Assembly (NCBI GenBank): GCA_024653485.1
Contig: JANLFY010000002.1
Location: forward strand, 62,001 to 126,000
Direction: 5' to 3'
DNA length: 64,000 bases
From: Bacillota bacterium
GTDB lineage: Bacteria; Bacillota; SHA-98; UBA4971
This document shows positions 1 through 8,916 of this stretch, one piece after another. The number at the start of each line of letters is the position of its first letter. Position 1 is the stretch's first letter. Under the pieces are notes generated by a model. That model was not told the origin of the DNA. It worked only from the letters and a program-made list of their open reading frames with translations, and searched no databases. Both the position numbers and the translations under genes were made by a program.

Positions 1-1
1 C

Positions 2-586
2 ACGGCGGCTGTATGCGTCCTCGGTTTTCTGGCTGCGTACTCGTTCGCCAGGTACGACGTCGGGCGCGGCCAGCTGACGTTCTTCATCCTTTCAACGAGA
101 ATGTTCCCGCCTATCGCGGTGGTGATACCGTACTTCCTCATTTTCCGGTCACTGCACCTCATCGATACGAGACTCGGTCTCATCCTCTGTTACACGATGT
201 TCAATTTGCCGTTCGCCATCTGGCTCCTCATGGGATTCATAAGTGACGTTCCGGTCGGCCTTGAGGATTCGGCCCGGATCGACGGCCATACTCCTCTCCA
301 GGCGCTCTGGAAAGTGGTCGTACCTCTGGTGGCGCCTGGTCTCGCAGTGACCGCCATTTTCTGTCTTCTGTTCAGCTGGAACGAGTTTCTGTTCGCGTTC
401 TTGCTCACGCGATCTGTGGCGACCACGGCGACCGTTGGTGTTTCGGGGTTCTGGACTCAACGCGGAATACTCTGGGGCCCGATGTGCGCCGCTGCGACCA
501 CGGCCGTGGCTCCCATGTTCATATTCACTCTATTCCTCCAGAAGTACATAGTGAGAGGGCTTACGTTTGGCGCTGTGAAGGGCTGA
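2..586 (+). CDS. Sugar ABC transporter permease, MalG-type (5' end cut by window)
   Basis: Inner-membrane subunit of a carbohydrate ABC importer. The frame is open from base 2, so the N-terminus lies outside the window. The visible part carries several hydrophobic segments and the cytoplasmic coupling (EAA-type) loop, here LEDSARIDGHTPLQALWKVVVP, which docks on the ATPase. It ends in RGLTFGAVKG, identical to the end of the permease at 22047-22862, so the two are paralogues. It lies 12 bases before a tiny membrane protein and then two ATPase genes, evidently one operon. The substrate is not determined; the KDPG aldolase downstream suggests a sugar acid or related compound. Confidence 0.9.
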   Translation, partial: TAAVCVLGFLAAYSFARYDVGRGQLTFFILSTRMFPPIAVVIPYFLIFRSLHLIDTRLGLILCYTMFNLPFAIWLLMGFISDVPVGLEDSARIDGHTPLQALWKVVVPLVAPGLAVTAIFCLLFSWNEFLFAFLLTRSVATTATVGVSGFWTQRGILWGPMCAAATTAVAPMFIFTLFLQKYIVRGLTFGAVKG

Positions 587-598
587 GGAGGGACTCGC

Positions 599-775
599 AT
601 GAGCACAAGTGATCGGATATTCTGGGGGGTCGTGACGTTCGTTTTCGTGTGCCTGTTTTGGCTGAAGTTCGTGGAAAGGTTTCTTCCCATGTGGTTCGGA
701 ACGATCGTTGCTATAGGCGCCTTCCTGGGGGTACTGGCTTTCGGTCGTCCGAAGGCGGGGGCGTCGCGGAAGTGA
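599..775 (+). CDS. Small two-TM membrane protein of a sugar ABC operon
   Basis: A 58-residue protein with two hydrophobic segments (about residues 7-25 and 31-49) and a basic tail. ATG follows GAGGAGGG in the spacer after the permease gene. It aligns along its whole hydrophobic part with the protein at 23137-23397: SDRIFWGV versus TDRITWGV, LFWLKFVERFLPMWFG versus LLWLRFLENYVPQWVG. Both genes sit in the same place, between the second permease and the first ATPase. Glycerol ABC operons of proteobacteria carry a small membrane protein (GlpU, DUF2160) in a comparable setting, so this may be an accessory transporter subunit. That parallel is inferred from context and size, not from a search. Confidence 0.75.
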   Translation: MSTSDRIFWGVVTFVFVCLFWLKFVERFLPMWFGTIVAIGAFLGVLAFGRPKAGASRK

Positions 776-870
776 TCGAGCTGATGAGTTCCATCGTAGG
801 GGAGTGCTGATTGGGTCGATTGCCGGCGCATCGGGCGACCTTGAAGTTAGGTCCATGGGGGTACATAGCG

Positions 871-1962
871 GTGGCCAAGATAGAAATAAGAAATCTCACC
901 AAGCGGTTCAGGCACGTCGTTGCCCTACAGGATGTCTCATTCACTGTGAATGACCAGGAGCTGTTCGCAGTGCTGGGTCCATCGGGTGCGGGGAAGACGA
1001 CGCTCTTACGGATAATAGCTGGAGTGGAAACCCCTACCGCCGGGGACGTGTATCTCGACGACGTTTGCGCGACGCGGTGGGCTCCCGAGGAGCGTCAGGT
1101 TGCGATGGTTTTCGAGGACTACCTCCTCTATCCCCACCTGACGGTCCGTGAGAACCTGGGGAGTTCCTTGCGTGTGCTCAAATGGTCGCAGGATGACCGT
1201 AACGCGAGAATCAGCGAGATAGCGGATGCGCTTCAGATAGGGCACCTGTTGGATAGATATCCCGGTCAACTGAGCGGCGGACAGAAGCAAAGGGTCGCAC
1301 TCGGGCGCGCACTCGTGAAACCGGCACGGGTATACCTTCTCGACGAACCGATAGCGCACCTCGATGCCAAGCTGAGGCACAGGATGCGGGGAGAGCTCAC
1401 CCAGATGTGCCGTCAGCTCAGGTCGACGATAATCTATGTTACGCACGATTACAGGGAAGCTCTAGCCATGGCTGATCGGGTGCTTGTCCTGAACTCCGGT
1501 CAAGTGGTGCAGATCGGCTTTCCAAAGGAGATATACGCAAGGCCTGCCACGCGGTTCGTGGCCGATTTCGTAGGAGACCCTCCGATGAACCTGATCGACG
1601 GTGTTCTGGCCGTCCAGGACGGGAGAACGACCTTGAGAGTGGGCGAACAGGAGCTGGCTCTGCCTGAGTCGGTCTGGTCTAGGTGCCGTGACGGCGACCG
1701 GCAGGTGCCGCGGGGTGTGACGTTGGGGATAAGAGCCCAACACCTGGAAGTTCGCGACGCCTTCCCCGGAGGACCTTGCCTTAGAGGCAAGGTGTACGTT
1801 ACAGAGGTGATTGGCCGAAGGGTCATCCTGACATGTTCCGTAAACGGCATGCTCGTTCAAGCCATAGTGGGCAGAGAGAGCCGCTTCGATATGGACCAGA
1901 CCGTTTGGCTGGTGCCTGACATGGACCGTGCCGTGTTGTTTGACCTCGATTCTGCGAGCTAG
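871..1962 (+). CDS. Sugar ABC transporter ATPase, first of a pair
   Basis: MalK/UgpC-type ATPase of 363 residues that powers the importer of this operon. Walker A GPSGAGKTT, signature LSGGQKQR, Walker B VYLLDEP and the H-loop VTHD are intact, followed by a C-terminal OB-fold (TOBE) region. The Q-loop glutamine is replaced by glutamate (MVFEDY, residue 82). An upstream TTG at 811 also keeps the frame open, but the GTG at 871 matches the start of the paralogue at 23400 (VAKIEIRNLTK versus VAEVRLENVTK) and has GGGGG about 9 bases upstream, so I chose it. It probably forms a heterodimer with the next gene product. Confidence 0.88.
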   Translation: MAKIEIRNLTKRFRHVVALQDVSFTVNDQELFAVLGPSGAGKTTLLRIIAGVETPTAGDVYLDDVCATRWAPEERQVAMVFEDYLLYPHLTVRENLGSSLRVLKWSQDDRNARISEIADALQIGHLLDRYPGQLSGGQKQRVALGRALVKPARVYLLDEPIAHLDAKLRHRMRGELTQMCRQLRSTIIYVTHDYREALAMADRVLVLNSGQVVQIGFPKEIYARPATRFVADFVGDPPMNLIDGVLAVQDGRTTLRVGEQELALPESVWSRCRDGDRQVPRGVTLGIRAQHLEVRDAFPGGPCLRGKVYVTEVIGRRVILTCSVNGMLVQAIVGRESRFDMDQTVWLVPDMDRAVLFDLDSAS

Positions 1963-2026
1963 GCCGCGGTTATGTCTGGACGCGACCTGACACAACGAAC
2001 TTCTCTTCGCAAAGCGGGTGACCGAG

Positions 2027-3130
2027 ATGGCGCAAGTCAGATTTGAGGGCGTTTGGAAAACGTATGGCAAGACGCAGGCTGTCAAAGGCCTCTCCCTAGA
2101 GATCCAGGACGGAGAGTTCATGGCTCTCTTGGGCCCATCCGGCTGCGGAAAGACTTCCACTCTGAGGATGGTCGCGGGACTCGAGGAGGTGTCTGCAGGT
2201 GACATCTACTTCAACGATAGGCAAGTGACAAGAATGCGGCCAGCTGAACGAAACGTGGCAATGGCGTTTGAGCACTACGCCTTGTACCCGTCGCTCACCG
2301 TTCGAGACAACATCGCGTTTCCTCTCGTAGCCCGCGGGTACAGCAAGTCCGAGATCAAGAGACGTGTCCAGACGCTTCTCGAGGCTCTCGAGATCGAGCA
2401 CATCGCTGACATGAAGCCCTCCAAGCTGTCTGATGGCCAGAAGCAGAGGGTCGGGCTCGCTCGCGCCCTCGTCAGAGAGCCGGTAGTGTTTCTCCTTGAT
2501 GAGCCCCTCTCTCATTTGGACGCCAGACAACGGGCAAGGATGAGGACGTTTCTCAAAAGGCTTCACCAGGAGATTAAGACCACGATGATAATGGTCACAC
2601 ACGACCAAGTAGAGGCGCTCGCCATGGCAGATAGGGTGGCCGTCATGAACGAGGGCAAGCTGGAACAAGTGAGCGACCCTGTCGAGCTGTACGAAGCGCC
2701 CAAGACACAGTTCGTAGCGGGTTTCATCGGTGAGCCGCCGATGAATCTCTTGCCGTGTGAGCTGTATGTCGATGGTGGGCGTATTCTCCTGAGAGGGGAG
2801 GGCTTCTCGGTTACGTTTCCGGAGAGCGCTCGCTTGGCGGACGGCACACGAAACGGTGATGCAGTCGTGTTGGGAGTCCGACCGGAGGACCTCGAGATCT
2901 GCGACTCTGACGGCGGCGAGTCCAACGGTGTGTTCTTCGGAACGACGCAACTGGTAGAAGACTTGGGGGATGAGGTTGTCGTTACGATCGGACTGGATGG
3001 AGAGAAGATTCACATGGTTCTCGAACCCGGAGCCATGAGGCCTGATGAGGGAAGTCCCGTGGCCATCAGGCCGAAAACTGAGCGCATACGAGTGTTCTCC
3101 GTGGAAACCGGCCTCAGCCTCATGGCTTGA
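2027..3130 (+). CDS. Sugar ABC transporter ATPase, second of a pair
   Basis: MalK/UgpC-type ATPase of 367 residues, partner of the preceding ATPase. Walker A GPSGCGKTS, Walker B VFLLDEP and VTHD are present, with a TOBE-like C-terminal region. Two motif changes stand out: glutamate replaces the Q-loop glutamine (MAFEHY) and the signature reads LSDGQKQR. The ATG at 2027 has GCGGGTG six bases upstream; a GTG at 2018 is the alternative. Its closest relative in the window is the ATPase at 24546-25655, which occupies the same slot in the second transporter operon. The next gene may start inside its stop region. Confidence 0.88.
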   Translation: MAQVRFEGVWKTYGKTQAVKGLSLEIQDGEFMALLGPSGCGKTSTLRMVAGLEEVSAGDIYFNDRQVTRMRPAERNVAMAFEHYALYPSLTVRDNIAFPLVARGYSKSEIKRRVQTLLEALEIEHIADMKPSKLSDGQKQRVGLARALVREPVVFLLDEPLSHLDARQRARMRTFLKRLHQEIKTTMIMVTHDQVEALAMADRVAVMNEGKLEQVSDPVELYEAPKTQFVAGFIGEPPMNLLPCELYVDGGRILLRGEGFSVTFPESARLADGTRNGDAVVLGVRPEDLEICDSDGGESNGVFFGTTQLVEDLGDEVVVTIGLDGEKIHMVLEPGAMRPDEGSPVAIRPKTERIRVFSVETGLSLMA

Positions 3131-3162
3131 GACGATCTGGCAGCAAGAAGGTGCTCATTGGC

Positions 3163-4209
3163 ATGGGGAAATGGAAAGTGATCGTTACCGCTCGGTCCTT
3201 CGGTCAGGTGAGCTCCAGACCGGCCGAAATACTCACGAGCGCTGGATGCGAGGTAGTGTCGAGTTCCATAGACCGTCCTCTCGACAGCGATGAGCTGTCA
3301 GGCATGGTTTCTCAAGCAGACGCGATCATCGTGGGAAACGACCAGGTGAGTGGGTCGGTGATCGAGAGCGCTCCCAGGCTCAAGGTGATATCGCGCTACG
3401 GCGCCGGGGTGGACAACATCGACATACGAGCGGCCACAGCTAGAGGTGTAGTGGTAACGAACACACCGGGGGTCAACGACGAAGCTGTGGCTGACCTTGC
3501 GGTGGGGCTGATGATTTCCTTGGCCAGGCATATCTGCCCCACAGTCGACATGGTAAGGCAGGGAAAGTGGACACGGATCCTTGGCATGGACATGGCTGGC
3601 AAGAATGTCGGCGTGGTCGGCCTCGGACGGGTTGGTAAGGCGGTGGTTAGGCGTCTGGCGGGGTTTGATGTGACGACCCTCGCCTACGACCCTGTGAGGG
3701 ACGACCGCTTTGCGCGAGACTATGGTGTAAGCTATGTGCCGCTGAACACGTTGCTCGGGTGCTCCGATTTCGTGACGCTCCATACTCCCCTCACGCAACA
3801 GACCCGGCACCTGATTGGCGCCCGAGAGCTCTCGTTGATGAAGCCGACCGCGTTCCTGATCAACGCCTCGCGCGGAGGAGTGGTCGACGAAGAAGCCTTG
3901 TACGCGGCCCTCAAGGAGAAGCGCATCGCGGGTGCTGCGCTTGACGTGTTTTCGCACGAACCCCCCTTTGGCAACCCGCTCATCACGCTTGATAACGTCC
4001 TTGTAACCTCACATATCGGGGGATACACGCGCGAGTCGGTGGACAACATGGGCATCCTGGCTGCCACTAACGTTGTAGATGTCCTGGAAGGAAGGAAGAC
4101 TCGGTACGTGGTCAATCCGGAGGTCTATGAAGATCGTAAGTGGGAGCAGCGCGACACAGCGCGCCACGCTTGCCACAACGATAGACGCTGCACTGAAAGG
4201 GGCGATTGA
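3163..4209 (+). CDS. D-isomer-specific 2-hydroxyacid dehydrogenase (phosphoglycerate dehydrogenase-like)
   Basis: NAD-dependent dehydrogenase of about 348 residues that interconverts a 2-keto acid and a D-2-hydroxy acid. The Rossmann motif GLGRVGKAVVRR, the active-site arginine region INASRGGVVDEEAL, the acidic residue in ALDVFSHEPP and the catalytic SHIGGYT histidine are all visible. ATG 3163 is preferred; a TTG at 3127 overlapping the ATPase stop is possible. Lying between a sugar importer and KDPG aldolase, it may reduce or oxidise a sugar acid or keto-acid intermediate rather than make serine. Substrate unknown. Confidence 0.82.
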   Translation: MGKWKVIVTARSFGQVSSRPAEILTSAGCEVVSSSIDRPLDSDELSGMVSQADAIIVGNDQVSGSVIESAPRLKVISRYGAGVDNIDIRAATARGVVVTNTPGVNDEAVADLAVGLMISLARHICPTVDMVRQGKWTRILGMDMAGKNVGVVGLGRVGKAVVRRLAGFDVTTLAYDPVRDDRFARDYGVSYVPLNTLLGCSDFVTLHTPLTQQTRHLIGARELSLMKPTAFLINASRGGVVDEEALYAALKEKRIAGAALDVFSHEPPFGNPLITLDNVLVTSHIGGYTRESVDNMGILAATNVVDVLEGRKTRYVVNPEVYEDRKWEQRDTARHACHNDRRCTERGD

Positions 4210-4215
4210 CGCTCC

Positions 4216-4872
4216 ATGAACCGGGAGGAGACTCTTGCGCTGATCAAGGAAACCGGGATAGTGGCGATAATCCGCGGCATACCTGCTGAGGGTCTCGCAG
4301 GGGTGACAGACGCTCTGAAGGCGGCGGGTGTGCGCGCCATCGAAGTGACGATGAATACTTCGCAGGCTCTTGACATGGTCGCTTGGCTGGCAAGATATGG
4401 AGGCCGGGATGTAGCAATCGGTTCCGGAACGGTGCTTGACAGTGAGACAGCGAGATCCGCCATGCTCGCGGGGGCGTCTTTCATCATTTCTCCGTCGTTG
4501 AACGCGAAGATGCTGGAGATGTGTCACAGGTACGGTGTTCTCACGATACCAGGAGTGCTGACACCCAGTGAAGTGCTCACAGCCTGGGAACTCGGTGCCT
4601 CACTCGTCAAGATCTTTCCTGCGGGTCGTCTCGGCCCAGGCTACGTCAAGGATCTCAGAGGACCATTCCCCCACATAGAAATGGTGGCCGTCGGAGGCGT
4701 CACCCAATCGAACGCCGCAGAGTTCCTCAAGGCGGGTTGCGTAGCAGTAGGCGTGGGCTCGGAGCTCGTTGACCGACAGCTGGTGACTGAGAAGCGCTTC
4801 GATGTGATAGGGGAGCGAGCTGCCGCTTTCGTGAAGGCTGTACGGAGCTGCGCAGTGCCTAACACTCTCTGA
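4216..4872 (+). CDS. eda: KDPG/KHG aldolase
   Basis: Class I aldolase of 218 residues that splits 2-keto-3-deoxy-6-phosphogluconate (and often 4-hydroxy-2-oxoglutarate) to pyruvate plus an aldehyde. The family pattern is complete: the glutamate in IEVTMNT, GSGTVLD, the region FIISPSLN, the Schiff-base lysine in SLVKIFPA and the phosphate loop VAVGGVT. It starts 6 bases after the dehydrogenase and closes the operon, so imported substrate is probably channelled through an Entner-Doudoroff-type end reaction. No KDG kinase is visible; it may lie upstream of the window. Confidence 0.9.
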   Translation: MNREETLALIKETGIVAIIRGIPAEGLAGVTDALKAAGVRAIEVTMNTSQALDMVAWLARYGGRDVAIGSGTVLDSETARSAMLAGASFIISPSLNAKMLEMCHRYGVLTIPGVLTPSEVLTAWELGASLVKIFPAGRLGPGYVKDLRGPFPHIEMVAVGGVTQSNAAEFLKAGCVAVGVGSELVDRQLVTEKRFDVIGERAAAFVKAVRSCAVPNTL

Positions 4873-5397
4873 GCCGATACCCCGCAGATCCGGCGCATCG
4901 AACATGCCCTAGCGACGACGGGCAGCGCGCTCACGCACCGCACTGTCCCGTGCCGCGTCGACGAGAGGTCTACGGGAGCCTTGACGTTTCGGTCCTGCCG
5001 AACTCCTCGGCAGACCGAATCGCTTTACTCGTTCACCCACGGGAGTCTGACAAGAGAAGGGTGGACGACCTCGCGTTCGACCTGAGTAGACAGAAGGAAA
5101 GCCTGAGGAGAAGGTCGAGGACCTGTCAGCTCATCAACAGCCACCAAGTGAGCGATCTCCATAACGCCGCCTCTTAGGGCCGCCGCCTCTTCCTGTCTCG
5201 CACTCGCTATGGTATGCTGTCATCGGCGGCACGCCAATTCGGTCCGCTTTTGGTGAGCCCGCAGTCGGTCTACGGCTGCCTTTCACCCCAACAACCCAAA
5301 GGGCCGCGATCAAGATGCGGTCAAGATACAGTCGGAATGTGGCAGGAACACCGTCAGGGTGTCCAAGAGCACACTTGTCTTGTGAGGAGAGTCGGGC
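4873..5397 (+). other. Gene-free spacer between eda and the TPR gene
   Basis: No convincing gene. A 75-codon open frame at 4950-5177 has no ribosome binding site and arginine-rich, low-complexity content. The spacer holds one hairpin (4990-5017), listed separately, which would fit an operon end. I see no clear promoter for the downstream gene. Confidence 0.5.
4990..5017 (+). terminator. Terminator-like hairpin after the eda operon
   Basis: CTGCCGA and TCGGCAG pair perfectly around a 5-base loop. The stem is extended by CGGT/ACCG across a single bulged C, giving about 11 pairs. There is no T-run after it, so intrinsic termination is uncertain. Confidence 0.4.
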
Positions 5398-7344
5398 ATG
5401 GGCGTTTCAGACATGAGTCGTTTCGAGGAGATCGAAGCCTTGCGGCTAAAGGGCATGCGACACTTGGACATGGATGAATTCGAGGAGGCTGAAAGGATAT
5501 TCAAGAAGCTGGTGAAGATGAACCCAAGTCCGGTTTTCCGCAATAACCTGGCGATGTCCCGCTTTCGACAAGGAGACCCCGAGGGAGCCCTGATGGTCCT
5601 CAAGCCCAACCTCGAGGCGGACCTGCCGAATCCCTTCGCGCACGCCCTCGCTGCGCAAGCCCTCGCGGCATTGGGGCGCCGCGGCGATGCGGAGGAGCAA
5701 CTCGCGAAGGCGATATCCGACTTTGAGATGGGGCTGGAAACCGTGGTGCCCGAAGGCTTGGTTAGCGGGCGGTCATGGCGTGAGTACACCGTGATCGTCA
5801 AGAGAGCCGCTGGCGACCTGGGGAATCACCGCCAAGTCCTGGACCTGTATCGCAAGTGGGAGGGGTACCACACGCATCCCGAGGACCGCTTCCTGGCCGG
5901 GGTTGCCGCTTTCAATCTCGGCCGGTTCTCGAGGGCAGCGTCCCACTGGAGAAGACTGCCGCGGCCAGCGTGGGGCTTTGCGGACCTATACGTGATCGTG
6001 GCCGACGCCGCAAACGCGGGACTTGTGCCGCAGTTCCCTCTGGAATACCACGTCCCCAAGCTGCGTCAAATCAAGGGACGCGAGACAGATGACGACCTCC
6101 GTAGATTGGCGCAGCAAGGCTGGTCCCGTATGATCGCGCTGGGATACATCCTTGGCGAGTCCGCTGATGAAGAGAGCAAACGGCGCTGTGCCGCGCAGCT
6201 GCGCTTGCTCATCTACCACGGCGGAGATTGGGGACAGGACCTGGCAAAACGCGTCCTCTCGGCGCGCGGACTCGGCAGGGAAATGAAGCTCGCAGCCGCG
6301 AACGTGCTTGTGGAGCTTGGTGTTTACAAGGAGGGAGAGCCCATCGAAGCCGTGGTGGGCGGCAAGACAACGAATCTATTCATCCAGAGCCTCAAGGTTG
6401 CGGAGCAGCCCGACAGGAGGATGGACGAGATCTTGGAGGAAGCGAGGCGTCTCCGCGACGCGGGGAAAGTCGATGAGGCTATAGAGAGACTAGAGCCCTT
6501 GATTGAGCAAGGCGACTTCTACCCGCCCGCGATCCTGATGCTGGCCAACCTTCTGAGGCGCAAGGACAGGTTGGACGAAGCCGAGGACTTTCTCCTCACT
6601 CTGATGGAGATCGCCCCCCACGATCCCGCTGTGCTCTTCAACCTTGCAGCGCTGTACCTTCAGCTCGGCGACCTCGAGCGCGCCAAGGAGCACGCCGGCC
6701 GGATAGACCGCCGCGATCTCCCAGGCGAGCTCCGTGACAAACTCAGACTGCTCGAAGACGAGATAAGCCGCCTTGAACACCTGATGACAACGCCAAGCCA
6801 GATCGTGGCCGCTCTTGCGGAGTCCTGGCGTGAGGATCAGGAAGACAAGCCCGTTTCCCTGAATGTAAACCTGTCCCAGGCTATGCGTGGGGTGCCTGCG
6901 AGATGGGTGAGTGCCGCCTGCAAAGAGCACGGGATCGATCCGGCATCTCTAGGGCGCAAGAAGGAGCGGGCGGAAGCCCTCGGACGACGGCTCGTGGACC
7001 GACGCCACATGGAGGAGACCGTGTCGCGGCTGGAACAGGATGAAAGGGAGGCTCTTCGTCATGTCCTCGATAGGGGAGGCTGGGCCGACCTCTCGACCCT
7101 CACTCGGCGGTTCGGCTCCATGGAGGGCGACGGGTTCTGGTGGGACGAAAGCCCACCTCGATCCACTCTGGGAAGGCTTCGGCTCAAGGCCTTGGTGTTC
7201 GTAGGACGAGCCGTTATCGAGGGGCGCCGGCACAAGGTCGCGGTAATCCCCATTGAGCTGCGAGAAGGCCTCGCGGACCTTCTCGAGCCGCCTCTTGCGG
7301 GCGAGCGGGGGAGATCCCAAGGGAAACGAGGAAAGAGAGGCTGA
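5398..7344 (+). CDS. Tetratricopeptide-repeat protein
   Basis: A 648-residue, highly charged protein with no signal peptide or membrane segment, so probably cytoplasmic. TPR-like helical pairs are evident in the N-terminal part (residues about 5-110, for example EEAERIFKKLVKMNPSPVFRNNLAMSRFRQGD) and again at about 340-450 (AIERLEPLIEQGDFYPPAILMLANLLRRKDRLDEAEDFL). The last 200 residues look like a separate helical, possibly DNA- or RNA-binding domain rich in arginine and lysine. ATG has GAGGAGAG eight bases upstream; a second ATG at 5413 is possible. It stands alone, with no partner gene. TPR modules usually mediate protein-protein contacts; no specific role can be given. Confidence 0.8.
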   Translation: MGVSDMSRFEEIEALRLKGMRHLDMDEFEEAERIFKKLVKMNPSPVFRNNLAMSRFRQGDPEGALMVLKPNLEADLPNPFAHALAAQALAALGRRGDAEEQLAKAISDFEMGLETVVPEGLVSGRSWREYTVIVKRAAGDLGNHRQVLDLYRKWEGYHTHPEDRFLAGVAAFNLGRFSRAASHWRRLPRPAWGFADLYVIVADAANAGLVPQFPLEYHVPKLRQIKGRETDDDLRRLAQQGWSRMIALGYILGESADEESKRRCAAQLRLLIYHGGDWGQDLAKRVLSARGLGREMKLAAANVLVELGVYKEGEPIEAVVGGKTTNLFIQSLKVAEQPDRRMDEILEEARRLRDAGKVDEAIERLEPLIEQGDFYPPAILMLANLLRRKDRLDEAEDFLLTLMEIAPHDPAVLFNLAALYLQLGDLERAKEHAGRIDRRDLPGELRDKLRLLEDEISRLEHLMTTPSQIVAALAESWREDQEDKPVSLNVNLSQAMRGVPARWVSAACKEHGIDPASLGRKKERAEALGRRLVDRRHMEETVSRLEQDEREALRHVLDRGGWADLSTLTRRFGSMEGDGFWWDESPPRSTLGRLRLKALVFVGRAVIEGRRHKVAVIPIELREGLADLLEPPLAGERGRSQGKRGKRG

Positions 7345-7645
7345 TGACGCCTCTACTGGGCGGTGCGCAGCAGTACGCGTCCCATTCATGCTGGAGTGCC
7401 TCTGCGCGTTCCACGAGGGCATCTGTGGGCCGCGACGTCACGCGCCATCTCTTGACGAATTTCCCCAGAGCAAGCAGGAGAATCGCCAGTTCTCTCGAAC
7501 GAACAGAAGGAGACTGCACGAGTTATATGATATTATAATAACGATATCTCCAGTGCTATGCGGAGGACTTGCGTACCCATGTGATTGCGAGGTCTCATTA
7601 CTATCACGGGGTCTTAAACAGCCTTGAGAATGTAGGGGTATGGGG
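7345..7645 (+). other. Spacer with the gntR promoter region
   Basis: No gene seen. The AT-rich island around 7522-7547 contrasts with the GC-rich flanks. It holds a perfect TATAAT at 7534-7539 inside the operator listed separately. No good -35 element is visible. Confidence 0.5.
7522..7547 (+). promoter_or_regulatory. Putative GntR operator, copy 1 (autoregulatory)
   Basis: TTATATGATATTATAATAAC matches the sites at 8770-8796 and 14215-14241. The core includes TATAAT, so a bound repressor would cover a -10 element. It lies about 100 bases before the gntR start, which suggests autoregulation. The right arm (GATAT) is less conserved than in the other two copies. Confidence 0.6.
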
Positions 7646-8335
7646 ATGATTGACAGGCTAAGTAACATTCCGCTTTACGTTCAGGTGTACAATGCCATGC
7701 GGGACAACATCACCTCGCACAAATGGCTACCCAGGGAGCGTTTACCCTCGGAGGCGGAACTAGTCGAGCAGTTCAACGTGAGTAGAATCACGGTGCGCCG
7801 TGCCGTGGACGAGCTCGTGCGCGACGGCTTGGTCATTCGGCAAAAAGGTCTCGGCGCCTTCATCGCGCCGCCGAGGCACTCGTCCAGCGTGACGATGCTC
7901 ACGAGCTTGACGGAAGATCTGATCGAAAAGGGCTTTCACCCAGGAACGGAGATCCTGGATTTCTCCGTTGTCCCCGCGACTGAGGACCTCGCTCGCCGCC
8001 TCGTGTTGTCCCCGGGGGACAAGGTGTTTCGTGTCGAGCGGCGCCGTTTCGCTGATGACAGGGTCGTGGCGCTGAACCTATCGTACATCCCGTGTCGCTT
8101 GTGTCCGACCCTCTCCCGACAGGACGTTGCGGTTGGCTCCCTGTACGGGGCGCTCGAGGCGAAATACGGGCTGCGCATCAAGAAGGCGATCCGAGAATTC
8201 GAGATGATTGAGGCGGCGGATTACGAAGCGCGGCTGCTTGAGGTGCCGGTGGGGACGCCGATCCTCAGAATCACGGGGACGGTCTCGACGGCGGACGGCA
8301 GCGTCGTGGATTACCACGTGAAGCACTACAAGTAG
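7646..8335 (+). CDS. GntR-family regulator with UTRA domain (HutC subfamily)
   Basis: One-component transcription factor of 229 residues. The N-terminal winged helix (about residues 5-70) contains PSEAELVEQFNVSRITVRRAVDELVRDGL, the GntR signature. The rest is a UTRA ligand-binding domain, which in this subfamily senses small metabolites, often sugar phosphates. ATG 7646 is preferred over 7640 because AGGGGT then lies 6 bases upstream. The gene precedes the transaldolase/transketolase genes, and a shared near-palindrome occurs upstream of it, of that group and of the cupin-xylulokinase group. It is the obvious candidate to bind all three; binding itself is inferred. Confidence 0.88.
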   Translation: MIDRLSNIPLYVQVYNAMRDNITSHKWLPRERLPSEAELVEQFNVSRITVRRAVDELVRDGLVIRQKGLGAFIAPPRHSSSVTMLTSLTEDLIEKGFHPGTEILDFSVVPATEDLARRLVLSPGDKVFRVERRRFADDRVVALNLSYIPCRLCPTLSRQDVAVGSLYGALEAKYGLRIKKAIREFEMIEAADYEARLLEVPVGTPILRITGTVSTADGSVVDYHVKHYK

Positions 8336-8523
8336 CAATGGTCATGAACAGCACTCGCTCGCGGACGGATGTCGAGGCAGTCGAGTAGCTTTGTCTTCTT
8401 CTTCATCTTAGTCTGTCGTCCGAACGAAGAACCCGATGCGTGCTTCTTACATGGCACAGCTTCGGGCTTCTTTGTCTCCGGGCGTCTTCATGGCGTCCCT
8501 GGCGGCGTCCCTGCCTGCGCCCG

Positions 8524-8575
8524 GTCGGACAAGTCTCAAACTTGACCCTGTCGGACAAGTTTCGAACGTGGCACG
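8524..8575 (+). repeat. Tandem 26-bp imperfect direct repeat
   Basis: GTCGGACAAGTCTCAAACTTG is followed after 26 bases by GTCGGACAAGTTTCGAACGTG. Spacing of about 2.5 helical turns. It could be a protein-binding array or a simple duplication. Confidence 0.55.
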
Positions 8576-8769
8576 TGTGGCCGCAAAGACGCACCTCATA
8601 TGCGGCCTGTCAGAGTACGCCTCGAACGCGGCTCGCTCGGCCGCGCCTAAAGCGTGGTCGGACCCGGGCTCCGCGTGAGGGTTGGTCAGCCATGGGAGAG
8701 GATGGGGAGTCTCTTTTTCTACTTGGGAAGAAGGATAACGGGACTCAGCCGCGAATACATAGTACCAGA

Positions 8770-8796
8770 CTTATATGATGTTATAACAACATGTAT
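8770..8796 (+). promoter_or_regulatory. Putative GntR operator, copy 2 (transaldolase group)
   Basis: Core ATGATGTTATAACAACAT (8775-8792) is an 18-base near-perfect palindrome with one mismatched pair, centred on TTATAA. Flanks TTAT and GTAT match copy 3. It lies about 120 bases before the transaldolase start and includes a TATAAC that could be a -10 element. Confidence 0.65.
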
Positions 8797-8916
8797 GGGA
8801 AGCATCGACTTGGGTGCGTGTCCATGTGCGCGGCCGAGTTTAGGCACCGTTCCTGGTGAGTTCACCGGGTTAGCGCGGTCATACAAACCTAAAGGTTGGT
8901 TGAGGAGGAGATTCCG

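Larger units (their letters stand above)
8336..8916 (+). other. Spacer with repeats and operator copy 2
   Basis: No convincing gene in 580 bases. It contains a tandem 26-base repeat (8524-8575) and the GntR operator copy at 8770-8796. An open frame from 8654 overlaps the transaldolase start and has no protein-like character. Confidence 0.5.

Noticed and set aside
4950-5177. 75-codon open frame after the eda gene
   Set aside because: No ribosome binding site, arginine-rich content without recognisable pattern, and it overlaps a terminator-like hairpin.
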